Notes: generated from the letters alone by a model not told the origin. Counted from the stretch's first letter, positions 6,102-12,228 are shown. The stretch is DNA of 12,880 nt from 2-12-FULL-60-25 sp964638165 (GCA_964638165.1 CAZWYJ010000033.1:1-12880); one strand, 5' to 3'. Made by a program: numbers and translations.

Positions 6102-6131
6102 GGGGAACGGGGGCGCGGGGCGCAGATCGCG

Positions 6132-6167
6132 GCCTGCCCGCCATTGCTTCGCGCAGGCGATGGCAGG
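6132..6167 (+). repeat. 36-bp palindromic element, copy A
   Basis: It begins GCCTGCCCGCCATTGC. It folds as CCTGCC-CGCC-(AT)-TGC, loop TTCGC, GCA-GGCG-(AT)-GGCAGG, that is 13 pairs with one AT bulge on each arm. An identical 36-bp copy in the opposite orientation lies at 8889-8924. This is a REP-like dispersed element. It sits within GC-rich spacer sequence after aspS. Confidence 0.85.
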
Positions 6168-6195
6168 CGGGGGCGCGGGAATTACCATAAGAGAT

Positions 6196-6223
6196 AAAGA
6201 GCGGGCGGAGAGCTCGCTCTTTT
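6196..6223 (+). terminator. Possible terminator of aspS
   Basis: AAAGAGCG (6196-6203) pairs with CGCTCTTT (6215-6222), with an 11-nt loop, and the T-run ends at 6223. It lies about 95 nt beyond the aspS stop and after the 36-bp element. Confidence 0.45.
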
Positions 6224-6237
6224 GATGAGAACCCCCC

Positions 6238-6389
6238 ATCCCGTCATCCAGAGCAACTCGAGTCTTCGAGAGTTGCGATGGACCCCTTTCTCCGCATGAT
6301 GATTCACGTCACCCTAGACCTTCTCGATAACGAAAGGGGTCCTTCGTCGCTCGTCGAAGACTCCTCGCTCCTCAGGATGACGGGGTGGG
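6238..6389. repeat. Large imperfect inverted repeat between aspS and scpA
   Basis: The arm at about 6238-6290 (ATCCCGTCATCC ... GACCCCTTTC) is matched in reverse by 6332-6389 (GAAAGGGGTCC ... GGATGACGGGGT), with a loop of roughly 40 nt. The CGTCATCC/GGACCCCTTTC words recall a repeat common in environmental bacteria. With the 36-bp element and the terminator it fills the 339-nt spacer, in which I see no gene. Confidence 0.6.
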
Positions 6390-6404
6390 TGTTTGAGGCT
6401 TCGC

Positions 6405-6433
6405 TGGAAAAATCCCCGCATTTCCGCTAACCT
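6405..6433 (+). promoter_or_regulatory. Promoter placing the mRNA start at the scpA ATG
   Basis: TGGAAA (6405-6410, four of six), a 17-nt spacer and TAACCT (6428-6433) end just 7 nt before the ATG at 6441. Transcription would start at or next to the start codon, so scpA looks leaderless. Confidence 0.5.
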
Positions 6434-6440
6434 TTGGGGC

Positions 6441-7184
6441 ATGCCGGTGACGTTCCGCGTTGAGCGCTTTGAGGGGCCTTTGGACCTCCTTTTACAGCTC
6501 GTGGAGCAGGAAGAGCTTGATATTACGGAGATTTCTCTCACCACCGTGGCAGAGCAGTACGTGGCGCATGTGCGCGAGAACAAGGGGAAGATTCCGCCGG
6601 AAGAGCTGGCGGATTTTTTAGTGGTCGCGGCAAAACTGGTCTACCTCAAGTCGCGCTTACTCATGCCATCGCTTGAAGATGAGGAATTGGACGAGGGTCC
6701 GGATCTGGCCACGCAGTTGCGCTTGTATCAGAAGTTCATGGGCGTGGCGACCAAATTGCACGAGCGGTGGAATGAAGGGCATGTGTGCTATGGCCGCGAT
6801 CCCAAACCCGTGCGTTCTCTGCAACCGACCTTTACGCCACCGCCGGATCTCACGAATGACCTCCTCGTGTCCGTGATGAAGCACGTGATCGCACGGCTCA
6901 AGCCGATCGTGAAGATGCCACAAGCCGCGATTCGCCGGATCGTGCGCATTCAGGATAAGATCGGGGAATTGGCGCAACGATTGCGGAATACGGCCAAGCT
7001 CACGTTTGCAAACTTCGTCTCGAATGCCAAAGATAAGCAGGAACGCCTCGTATCCTTCCTCGCCTTGCTCGAACTCGTCAAACAGCGCGTGGTCACGGTT
7101 GATCAGCAGGGGATCTTCGAGGATATTGATATCGCCGCAAACGACCTGGACCGCCTCGCGGATTTGAAGATTGAATTTGTGTAG
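6441..7184 (+). CDS. scpA: Segregation and condensation protein A (kleisin)
   Basis: ScpA bridges the heads of the Smc dimer and, with ScpB, forms the condensin-like complex that organises and segregates the chromosome. The 247-residue product has the family's N-terminal block FRVERFEGPLDLLLQLVEQEELDITEIS at about 5-32, which contacts the Smc neck. Next is the helical region PPEELADFLVVAAKLVYLKSRLLMP (about 52-76), which leads into an acidic linker. The C-terminal winged helix ends with ALLELVKQRVVTVDQQGIFEDI. I chose the ATG at 6441 because family members start there and a -10 box is correctly placed; 16 more codons are open upstream to 6393 but look like spacer. scpB follows after a 90-nt spacer. 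No smc gene is in this window. Confidence 0.93.
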   Translation: MPVTFRVERFEGPLDLLLQLVEQEELDITEISLTTVAEQYVAHVRENKGKIPPEELADFLVVAAKLVYLKSRLLMPSLEDEELDEGPDLATQLRLYQKFMGVATKLHERWNEGHVCYGRDPKPVRSLQPTFTPPPDLTNDLLVSVMKHVIARLKPIVKMPQAAIRRIVRIQDKIGELAQRLRNTAKLTFANFVSNAKDKQERLVSFLALLELVKQRVVTVDQQGIFEDIDIAANDLDRLADLKIEFV

Positions 7185-7186
7185 CA

Positions 7187-7258
7187 GTTGATTAGTTGAT
7201 TGGTAAATGGTTGATTAGGGAATGCATTTTTGTCCAATCAACTAATCAACCAATCAAC
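7187..7258. repeat. Octamer repeats as an inverted pair between scpA and scpB
   Basis: The left arm has GTTGATTA, GTTGATTG, GTAAATG and GTTGATTA in tandem (7187-7217). The right arm has three octamers, CAATCAAC, TAATCAAC and CAATCAAC (7235-7258). GTTGATTAGTTGATTGG (7187-7203) pairs perfectly over 17 bp with 7234-7250. There is no T-run after it, so it is unlikely to end transcription. It resembles the heptamer arrays around the glycosyltransferase gene. Confidence 0.8.
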
Positions 7259-7274
7259 TCTTGTCTGAAAAAGT

Positions 7275-7883
7275 ATGTCCCTCTCCCAAAACATCGAAGC
7301 TATCCTGTTCGCGGGTGCGCGATCATTCGGCCTTAAACGGCTGGCGGATTTGACGTCGTCCGCAGCGGCAGACGTGGAAACCGCGCTCGCGGAACTCTCG
7401 GAGCGATTGGAAGGAACGGCGCTCATGGTGCAGCGCGCGGGGAATGATGTGCAGCTCGTGACGAGGCCGGAGTATGCCGCGACCGTGCAACAGGTGATCC
7501 GCGATGATATGCACGGCGAGCTCACGCGCCCGGCGCTTGAAGCGCTTACGATCCTGGCATATCGTGGTCCGCTCACGCGCCCGGAGCTTGAGCAGATCCG
7601 TGGCGTGCATTCCTCAATAATCCTGCGCAACCTCATGCTCCGCGGACTCGTGGAAGAGAAGGAGGATACGCGCTTGGGTCAGCCGATCTACGCGGTGACG
7701 CTCGATTTCCTCCGGCATATCGGCATGGCGTCAGCGGAAGAACTCCCGATGTACGAGGAGCTTCGCGGGCATCAGCACGTGGTTGATATCTTGAATGATC
7801 TGCAGGAAGCTTCGGCGGAATCCGAGAATCAGGCATCCGGCTCCGAAGGAGACGCGGATGGGAAGGAAACACTCGTCGTATGA
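7275..7883 (+). CDS. scpB: Segregation and condensation protein B
   Basis: ScpB dimers bind ScpA in the Smc-ScpAB complex. The 202-residue product has the two winged-helix domains of the family. The first covers about residues 1-80. The second is clear from GELTRPALEALTILAYRGPLTRPELEQIRG (about 77-106) through LRNLMLRGLVEE and LGQPIYAVTLDFLRHIGM, ending near PMYEEL at 156-161. The tail of about 35 residues is acidic and Ser/Gly-rich, probably disordered. It starts 90 nt after scpA and has no recognisable promoter or strong Shine-Dalgarno, so it is probably co-transcribed from the scpA promoter. Its stop overlaps the next start codon (ATGA), which suggests translational coupling to the carboxypeptidase. 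Confidence 0.92.
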   Translation: MSLSQNIEAILFAGARSFGLKRLADLTSSAAADVETALAELSERLEGTALMVQRAGNDVQLVTRPEYAATVQQVIRDDMHGELTRPALEALTILAYRGPLTRPELEQIRGVHSSIILRNLMLRGLVEEKEDTRLGQPIYAVTLDFLRHIGMASAEELPMYEELRGHQHVVDILNDLQEASAESENQASGSEGDADGKETLVV

Positions 7884-8794
7884 CCTTGAACGGATTTGTT
7901 GCGCTCGCGGCCGCACTCGTTGTCCAGGCGAATCCTTCGCCGGCGGCATTGCCTCATCAGCTCGATGTCCAGCCGATCTACCGGATCGCGTCGCGTACGC
8001 CCCGTTCGCCGGAGCGCGTTCGCGCGGATTCATATGGCGTGCGGACCACGGCGAATGCTGCGATCATCGCGGATGTTTCAAGTGGCGACGTGCTCTACTC
8101 CAAAAAGGCGACCGTGGCATATCCAATCGCCTCGCTCACCAAGATCATGACGTCCATGGTTTTGGTGGATGCCGGTCTTAATCCGGATGAGCTGATTACG
8201 ATTCAGGCTACGCATATCGAATCGCAGGGGAGCCATGCTTTTAATGGCGGGGATACGGTGAAGCGCAGTGAAGCCCTGCATGCCATGCTCGTGCAATCTT
8301 TGAATGAGGTCGCGAATGCGTTCGCGGATACCTACCCGGGCGGTCGCGTGGCATTTGTGGAGGCGATGAACGAGAAAGCACGGACGCTCGGATTGGAACA
8401 GGCGCATTTTGACGATCCGAGCGGAATCAGTTCGCGCAATGTCGCGAGTGCGCTCGATGTGGCGCGTATGCTCCGGAGCGCATTGGCGTATCCTGAGATT
8501 CGGGAAGCGACGCAGTCAGAGGTCTATCTCCTCAGGACCACGGCCGGACGGGCGGTTGAGATTGAACCGACGAATCAGCTCCTCACCTCCTATCTCAATA
8601 AGGATCCGTATCGCGTCATCCTGGGTAAGACGGGTTCTCTCCCGGAAGCGGGGTTCTGTTTGGGAATGGTGACCCGTAAAGCCGAAGGACAGCAGGTCAT
8701 CTCCGTTGTTTTGGGGAGTGATACGCACCCATCGCGATTTCAGGACGTGAAGGCATTGACGGCGTGGGCTTTTGAAGCCTTCGCGTGGAAATGA
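7880..8794 (+). CDS. D-alanyl-D-alanine carboxypeptidase (peptidase S11)
   Basis: Enzymes of this family (PBP5/DacA-like) remove the terminal D-Ala from peptidoglycan pentapeptides outside the membrane. The three catalytic motifs are present: SLTK at 85-88 (Ser85 nucleophile), SLN at 140-142, and KTG at 250-252. The linking block SHAFNGGDTVKRSEALHAMLVQS is typical. SLN is followed by Glu, where the usual form is SGND. The N-terminal 24 residues are hydrophobic without basic residues, an atypical signal or anchor. There is no C-terminal amphipathic anchor like that of PBP5, as the protein ends at residue 304 soon after the KTG region. It overlaps scpB by 4 nt, so it belongs to the scpA-scpB unit. 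Pairing of scpAB with an S11 peptidase is also seen in some Firmicutes. Confidence 0.93.
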   Translation: MTLNGFVALAAALVVQANPSPAALPHQLDVQPIYRIASRTPRSPERVRADSYGVRTTANAAIIADVSSGDVLYSKKATVAYPIASLTKIMTSMVLVDAGLNPDELITIQATHIESQGSHAFNGGDTVKRSEALHAMLVQSLNEVANAFADTYPGGRVAFVEAMNEKARTLGLEQAHFDDPSGISSRNVASALDVARMLRSALAYPEIREATQSEVYLLRTTAGRAVEIEPTNQLLTSYLNKDPYRVILGKTGSLPEAGFCLGMVTRKAEGQQVISVVLGSDTHPSRFQDVKALTAWAFEAFAWK

Positions 8795-8836
8795 GGCAGA
8801 GGCTTTAAAAAGGCGACTGACTTGCGCTTCACTCGC

Positions 8837-8876
8837 GAATTTGTTCACCGTATGTGTTCATACGCCTCACAAATTC
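8837..8876. repeat. Nested hairpin after the carboxypeptidase gene
   Basis: GAATTTG (8837-8843) pairs with CAAATTC (8870-8876), and inside it GTATG (8850-8854) pairs with CATAC (8859-8863) around TGTT. No T-run follows. It may process or weakly terminate the scp transcript. Confidence 0.4.
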
Positions 8877-8888
8877 ACTCCCTCCCCT

Positions 8889-8924
8889 CCTGCCATCGCC
8901 TGCGCGAAGCAATGGCGGGCAGGC
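8889..8924 (-). repeat. 36-bp palindromic element, copy B
   Basis: Reverse complement of 6132-6167, identical over 36 bp. It lies in the 265-nt spacer between the carboxypeptidase and glycosyltransferase genes, so it is intergenic like copy A. Confidence 0.85.
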
Positions 8925-8979
8925 AGCTCGTCGCGACTCATCGCTTTTAAAAGGTTCTTCAATGTCGTATCGTCAATGA

Positions 8980-9054
8980 TAAGTGGTGCGTCGTACGTGG
9001 ACAGGGAAATTTCCACCTACCACTTACCACTTACCACCTACTACCTACCACTCA
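8980..9054. repeat. Heptamer array upstream of the glycosyltransferase
   Basis: Six tandem heptamers fill 9013-9054: CCACCTA, CCACTTA, CCACTTA, CCACCTA, CTACCTA and CCACTCA. A facing arm at 8980-9001 reads TAAGTGG, TGCGTCG, TACGTGG, the same unit in reverse, so the pair can fold back. The array ends 5 nt before the start codon, and its TACCAC units resemble weak -10 boxes. Confidence 0.85.
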
Positions 9055-9059
9055 TCCGT

Positions 9060-10190
9060 ATGCCCATCATCGGCCTTGATCTGCGCTGCATTCCGTCCGG
9101 ACATCCGGGCGCGGGAGTGGCGCATGCGGCAATCCATCTGGCGCGAGCCATGGAGAAGCGCGCACCGGCATCGTACCAACTCCGCGCGTATGCTCTTGAA
9201 GGCGCGGTCGTCCCGATGTCATCCGAGTGTATTCGTTTACCCTCCGCGCGTCGGTCCTCGCTCGTTTCGGCTCTGCGCAAACATCCATGTGATCTCCTCT
9301 TCGTCGCTTCTGGTGCGGTATCGCCGTTCTTGCCGGTCACGTCTATTCCATGGGTGCATGATTTGGATATCTTCGAGCACCCGGAGTGGTTCCCGCAGTC
9401 CGGATGGAAGCGTTTTTTGACGACTAAAATGTTCATGCATGGAGTGCGGAGGGCGCCAATCGTGTGCGCATCAACGGAGTACGCAAAAAGGCAGATCATG
9501 AACCTCGTGGGCGTTCCGGGTGAGGATATCGTGGTAACCGGCGAAGGCGGGGATGAGTTCGGATCCATGATGGCCTGGGAGGATCTCGTGGAATCCCGTC
9601 GTTCCGCGCGCGCGGAGCTCGCCTTGTCGCATGAGATGAAACGTCCGTTCGTGCTCCTGCTCGGTACCTTTGAGCCACGAAAGAATGCCTCATTTATCCT
9701 GTCATGCTGGGCGGATATTGTACGCCGGACTCCGGGAATTGATCTCGTCATCGCTGGAAGGGATGGGTGGAAGATGGAATCGCTCTCGAAGGCGCTCACC
9801 TGGACGCGTGAGGCGTGCAAGGGGCTGGATACGCGCATCATTCGTCTTCCGGATGTTTCCGATGTTTTGAGGATGGATCTTCTGCGTGGCGCGACGCTCC
9901 TTGTTGCGCCATCGCTTTCCGAAGGGTTCGGGCTTGCACCGCTTGAGGCGATCCAGAACGGCACCCCGGCATTCCTTTCTGATCAAGGAGCGCTGCCGGA
10001 AGTTTTCGGGCCCGGGGAGTGGGTATTGCCACTCAAGCGTCAGGCGTGGATCGAAGTGATCGTCCGCGCGATGTCAGACGCCTTATTTCGGGGCAATGTG
10101 TTCGAGGCACAGCGTGCGCTTTGCGAACGGTGGTCGTGGAATGAATCTGCTGATATCGTATGGGGAGCGGTGGGGAGGGGCGGTAGGTAG
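9060..10190 (+). CDS. Glycosyltransferase, GT4-like (GT-B fold)
   Basis: The 376-residue protein should transfer a sugar from a nucleotide donor to an envelope acceptor at the cytoplasmic face. The N-terminal half has the HPGAGVAHAAIHLARAM start, the WVHDLDIFEHPEWF block (98-111) and ASTEYAKRQI (137-146). The C-terminal donor domain begins with LLGTFEPRKN (200-209) and carries the EX7E signature SEGFGLAPLE (287-296, Glu288 and Glu296), typical of GT4. Acceptor and sugar cannot be told. The reading frame is open back to 8772, but those codons cover repeats, so the ATG at 9060 is chosen; it gives MPIIGLDLR, a usual start for the family. It has no Shine-Dalgarno. Its stop codon lies inside a GTAGGTA array, so array changes could alter the end of the protein. 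Confidence 0.9.
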   Translation: MPIIGLDLRCIPSGHPGAGVAHAAIHLARAMEKRAPASYQLRAYALEGAVVPMSSECIRLPSARRSSLVSALRKHPCDLLFVASGAVSPFLPVTSIPWVHDLDIFEHPEWFPQSGWKRFLTTKMFMHGVRRAPIVCASTEYAKRQIMNLVGVPGEDIVVTGEGGDEFGSMMAWEDLVESRRSARAELALSHEMKRPFVLLLGTFEPRKNASFILSCWADIVRRTPGIDLVIAGRDGWKMESLSKALTWTREACKGLDTRIIRLPDVSDVLRMDLLRGATLLVAPSLSEGFGLAPLEAIQNGTPAFLSDQGALPEVFGPGEWVLPLKRQAWIEVIVRAMSDALFRGNVFEAQRALCERWSWNESADIVWGAVGRGGR

Positions 10191-10253
10191 TAGGTAGTAG
10201 GTAGTAGGTAGGGGCGGGGTTCTCCCGCCCGTAAGTGGTGAGTGGTACGTGGA
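10183..10253. repeat. Heptamer array at and after the glycosyltransferase stop
   Basis: Four perfect GTAGGTA units (10183-10210) are followed by a hairpin (GGGCGGG 10212-10218 with CCCGCCC 10224-10230). Then TAAGTGG, TGAGTGG and TACGTGG (10232-10252) follow. The segment at 10232-10253 matches 8980-9001 at 20 of 22 positions, so both sides of the glycosyltransferase gene carry the same element. Confidence 0.85.
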
Positions 10254-10282
10254 AAAAATCTAATGAATGAATCAACAATTTT

Positions 10283-10678
10283 ATGAAAGGCTACGTTGCA
10301 AATATCGAAAAGCTTTCGCTTGAGAATACGGATTTTCGGCGCGTGCTCTATACTGCCAAAAACAGCCAGCTCGTGCTCATGTGTATTCAGCCGAATGAGG
10401 ACATCGGCGAGGAGGTGCATCACCTCGATCAGTTCCTCCGCATTGAGTCCGGAATCGGCAAGGCGATTCTCGATGGCGTGGAGCATGAGATCGCGGACGG
10501 CTCCGCGATCGTGGTTCCTGCGGGAGCTGTCCACAATGTTATCAACATGTCTTCAGATGTCCCATTGAAGCTCTATACGGTCTACTCGCCACCTGAGCAC
10601 AAAGATGGAACTATTCGCTCAACAAAGGCGGAAGCTGAAGCCTCTGAGGAGCATTTTGACGGCGTGACCACGGAGTAG
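10283..10678 (+). CDS. Small cupin-domain protein
   Basis: The 131-residue protein is a single cupin barrel. Motif 2 is exact: G73-SAIVV-P79-A-G81-AV-H84-NVI-N88. Motif 1 is looser, with EEVHHLDQF (43-51) giving His46, His47 and Asp49 as possible metal ligands and Glu55 after it. A metal-binding sugar-isomerase-like or sensor role is possible, but the substrate is not evident. The C-terminal tail is acidic and ends EEHFDGVTTE. This short cupin type with a PPEHKDG segment recurs in diverse bacteria as I recall, with no settled function. No Shine-Dalgarno is seen. It starts 92 nt after the glycosyltransferase, so co-transcription is possible but unproven. Confidence 0.85.
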   Translation: MKGYVANIEKLSLENTDFRRVLYTAKNSQLVLMCIQPNEDIGEEVHHLDQFLRIESGIGKAILDGVEHEIADGSAIVVPAGAVHNVINMSSDVPLKLYTVYSPPEHKDGTIRSTKAEAEASEEHFDGVTTE

Positions 10679-10682
10679 AGGA

Positions 10683-10711
10683 TGGACGCTCTTCGCGGAT
10701 ACGAGTATCAT
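10683..10711 (+). promoter_or_regulatory. Promoter giving a near-leaderless mRNA for the secreted protein
   Basis: TGGACG (10683-10688, four of six), 17 nt and TATCAT (10706-10711, five of six) end 9 nt before the ATG at 10721. The -35 lies immediately after the cupin stop. Confidence 0.55.
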
Positions 10712-10720
10712 ATCTACTAT

Positions 10721-11731
10721 ATGAAGAAAACTTTCATGTTTATTTGTGCGCTCGCCGGAGCAATGATGCTTCCCGGCTTGGCGCTGGCAGCAACGCCACA
10801 GCAGATGCTGGACGCGGCTGTGCGTAAATCGAATACCGATGCCTCATTTTCAATGGCCGGGGAAGTAACCATTCGAACCTCGCAAAAGGCTTTGCGTGAA
10901 CGAAACCCGAGCCAGCAGGCGGAGGTGAAATTCAATCTGGCTCAGCGCCGAAACGGAATGAGCTCTGAGGGCGATTTCGCCGTCAAGTCTTTTTCGGCAA
11001 AGATGAACGGGATCGAGATCCCGGCAACGCAGGATCCTGCATCCGTTGAGTGGAAAGTGACGGATGGAAAGGCATACGTTCGCGTTTCGGAGGCTTCCGA
11101 AGCCGTTCTCGCGGCGCTGAAGCTCTATGGCATTAACGCAGAAGGGGCGGTCGGAGCATGGGTGGAGGTGGATCTATTGCCACTTCTTTCCATGGTCGGT
11201 CCTACGGATATTCAGACCGCGAATGAAGCGGTTGGGATTGTGACGGCCGAGGCTTCGAAGTTCGGGGATATTAAGACTTTACAGGCTACACGCGTGGAGC
11301 GTCGCTGGACTGAAAACGGGGTAAAGATGATTCGTTTGCGCGTTCGTTTGAACCCGGCCGTGATCAATAAGGCATTGGCTATGGATTTGAAGGCCGTTGA
11401 TCCAAAGGCGTCAGACGCCAAAGCGCAGCGTGCCGCGATTACGGCTCGGTATGTGGAGATTCGCCGATTTGCCAGTAACTTCTTCATGGCTGTGAATATG
11501 AAAGTGGATGAGCAGGTGATTGATCGTATTGAGATGGGATACAAGCGGATTGATCCGGTTAAGGAATGCACCAAGAATTCCGCCGGGCGCGAAGTCTGTA
11601 AGACCACGGCATACCGAACAATGGAGATGAATGCGGGCTTCTTCGTTCGCGGAGCATCGAATGCCCCGGTCCAGGCCCCGGCAAACGCCGTGTCATCGGA
11701 CGCATTGCTCCAAGGCGTTCTCGGACAATAG
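10721..11731 (+). CDS. Secreted protein of unknown function
   Basis: The 336-residue precursor has a clear Sec signal: MKKTF, a hydrophobic core and a signal peptidase I site after LALA at residue 23. There is no lipobox. The mature part begins with QQMLDAAVRKSNTDASFSMAGEV and alternates short beta-like segments, recalling the single-sheet fold of LolA/LppX-type carrier proteins; this is a weak impression. Near residues 290-300 a small Cys pair (KECTKNSAGREVCKTT) could form a disulfide. The C-terminus is Ala/Pro/Ser-rich. I chose the ATG at 10721, since the preceding 13 codons overlap the promoter and only this start gives the signal peptide. A stack of hairpin terminators follows 50 nt after the stop. 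Confidence 0.82.
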   Translation: MKKTFMFICALAGAMMLPGLALAATPQQMLDAAVRKSNTDASFSMAGEVTIRTSQKALRERNPSQQAEVKFNLAQRRNGMSSEGDFAVKSFSAKMNGIEIPATQDPASVEWKVTDGKAYVRVSEASEAVLAALKLYGINAEGAVGAWVEVDLLPLLSMVGPTDIQTANEAVGIVTAEASKFGDIKTLQATRVERRWTENGVKMIRLRVRLNPAVINKALAMDLKAVDPKASDAKAQRAAITARYVEIRRFASNFFMAVNMKVDEQVIDRIEMGYKRIDPVKECTKNSAGREVCKTTAYRTMEMNAGFFVRGASNAPVQAPANAVSSDALLQGVLGQ

Positions 11732-11780
11732 TCATCGTAGGGGCGCCCCGATGAACATCGTGGCGCCCGTACGGAAAATA

Positions 11781-11808
11781 GAAAACCGCCTCTTCGGCGG
11801 TTTTCTTT
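11781..11808 (+). terminator. Terminator 1 of the stack
   Basis: GAAAACCGCC (11781-11790) pairs perfectly with GGCGGTTTTC (11796-11805) around TCTTC, followed by TTTAT. It is the first strong terminator after the secreted-protein gene. Confidence 0.85.
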
Positions 11809-11831
11809 ATGTCTGGCGAGGGGGGTCCTTC

Positions 11832-11851
11832 ATCCCGCTAGGGGGCGGGAT
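11832..11851. other. Small hairpin inside the terminator stack
   Basis: ATCCCGC (11832-11838) pairs with GCGGGAT (11845-11851). No T-run follows. Confidence 0.35.
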
Positions 11852-11867
11852 TCAGGGCAAAAATAAT

Positions 11868-11888
11868 ACCGCCTTTTGGCGGTTTTCT
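11868..11888. terminator. Terminator 2 of the stack, possibly bidirectional
   Basis: ACCGCC (11868-11873) pairs with GGCGGT (11878-11883) around TTTT, followed by TTTC on the plus strand. The reverse strand reads ATTATTTTT after the stem, so it could act both ways. Confidence 0.65.
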
Positions 11889-11896
11889 GTTAAGGG

Positions 11897-11929
11897 GTCC
11901 TTCACGGCCTTTGTTGGGCCGTTCAGGAC
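11897..11929. other. Hairpin between terminators 2 and 3
   Basis: GTCCTTCACGGCC pairs with GGCCGTTCAGGAC with two mismatches. It has no T-run. Confidence 0.4.
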
Positions 11930-11964
11930 AATATAAAAACCGCCGATAAGGCGGTTTTTATATT
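11930..11964. terminator. Terminator 3, bidirectional, touching the tRNA-fMet 3' end
   Basis: AATATAAAAACCGCC (11930-11944) pairs with GGCGGTTTTTATATT (11950-11964) over 15 perfect pairs with loop GATAA. Both strands have a T-run in the stem's outer half. Its last base is the A of the minus-strand tRNA CCA end, so it can end the tRNA transcript and any plus-strand read-through. Confidence 0.85.
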
Positions 11965-12040
11965 GGTTGCGGGAACCGGATTTGAACCGGTGACCTCCAG
12001 GTTATGGGCCTGGCGAGCTGCCTGGCTGCTCTATCCCGCG
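11964..12040 (-). tRNA. Initiator tRNA-fMet (anticodon CAU)
   Basis: A 77-nt cloverleaf with encoded CCA. Initiator hallmarks are seen: C1 opposite A72 (unpaired), and A11-U24 in the D stem (GAGC/GCTC). The T arm is ACCGG-TTCAAAT-CCGGT. Two features of the anticodon arm are unusual. The stem is CCAGG/CCTGG, so the conserved three G-C pairs become A29-U41, G30-C40 and G31-C39. The loop is CCCATAA, so base 33 is C instead of the nearly universal U. Its promoter is at 12046-12074. The genome may have other CAU tRNAs; one is at 12308. Confidence 0.95.
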
Positions 12041-12045
12041 TGGGG

Positions 12046-12074
12046 AGTATAGGGGAGACAAGCGGAAACGTCAA
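12046..12074 (-). promoter_or_regulatory. Promoter abutting the 5' end of tRNA-fMet
   Basis: On the minus strand TTGACG (12074-12069), 17 nt and TATACT (12051-12046) form a strong promoter. Only five bases separate the -10 from the tRNA's first base, so transcription should begin at or within a base or two of the mature 5' end. Confidence 0.75.
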
Positions 12075-12079
12075 GAAAT

Positions 12080-12148
12080 GGGGCGCGGATCGCAGGGCGC
12101 AGGGCGCGGAAGTGGTTCCCGCGCCCCGCGCCCTGCGATCCGCGCCCC
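12080..12148. repeat. 29-bp-arm inverted repeat between two tRNA genes
   Basis: The arm 12080-12108 (GGGGCGCGGATCGCAGGG ...) is the reverse complement of 12120-12148 with one mismatch, with an 11-nt loop. Similar GC-rich words (GGGGCGC, GCAGATCGC) occur at about 6110-6130 after aspS, so it is probably a dispersed element. Confidence 0.85.
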
Positions 12149-12152
12149 GACC

Positions 12153-12181
12153 TTGCCTTTTTATCCAAAAACGGCTATGAT
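12153..12181 (+). promoter_or_regulatory. Possible promoter upstream of the second CAU tRNA
   Basis: TTGCCT (12153-12158), 17 nt and TATGAT (12176-12181). The -10 is a five-of-six match. The leader to the tRNA at 12308 would be about 120 nt. Confidence 0.45.
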
Positions 12182-12200
12182 TCAGCCCACAAAAGCAGAA

Positions 12201-12228
12201 TTGGTACCATATCTATCCGTGGCACAAT
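12201..12228 (+). promoter_or_regulatory. Second possible promoter for the CAU tRNA
   Basis: TTGGTA (12201-12206), 16 nt and CACAAT (12223-12228), each a four-of-six match. The leader would be about 70 nt. I cannot tell which of the two candidates is used. Confidence 0.35.

Noticed and set aside
8772..9059. N-terminal extension of the glycosyltransferase frame back to 8772
   Set aside because: The extension translates the 36-bp palindrome and the heptamer array, and family members begin at MPIIGLDLR, so the ATG at 9060 is preferred.
9013..10210. Heptamer arrays as a CRISPR array
   Set aside because: Units are 7 bp, contiguous and without spacers, so they are simple tandem repeats.
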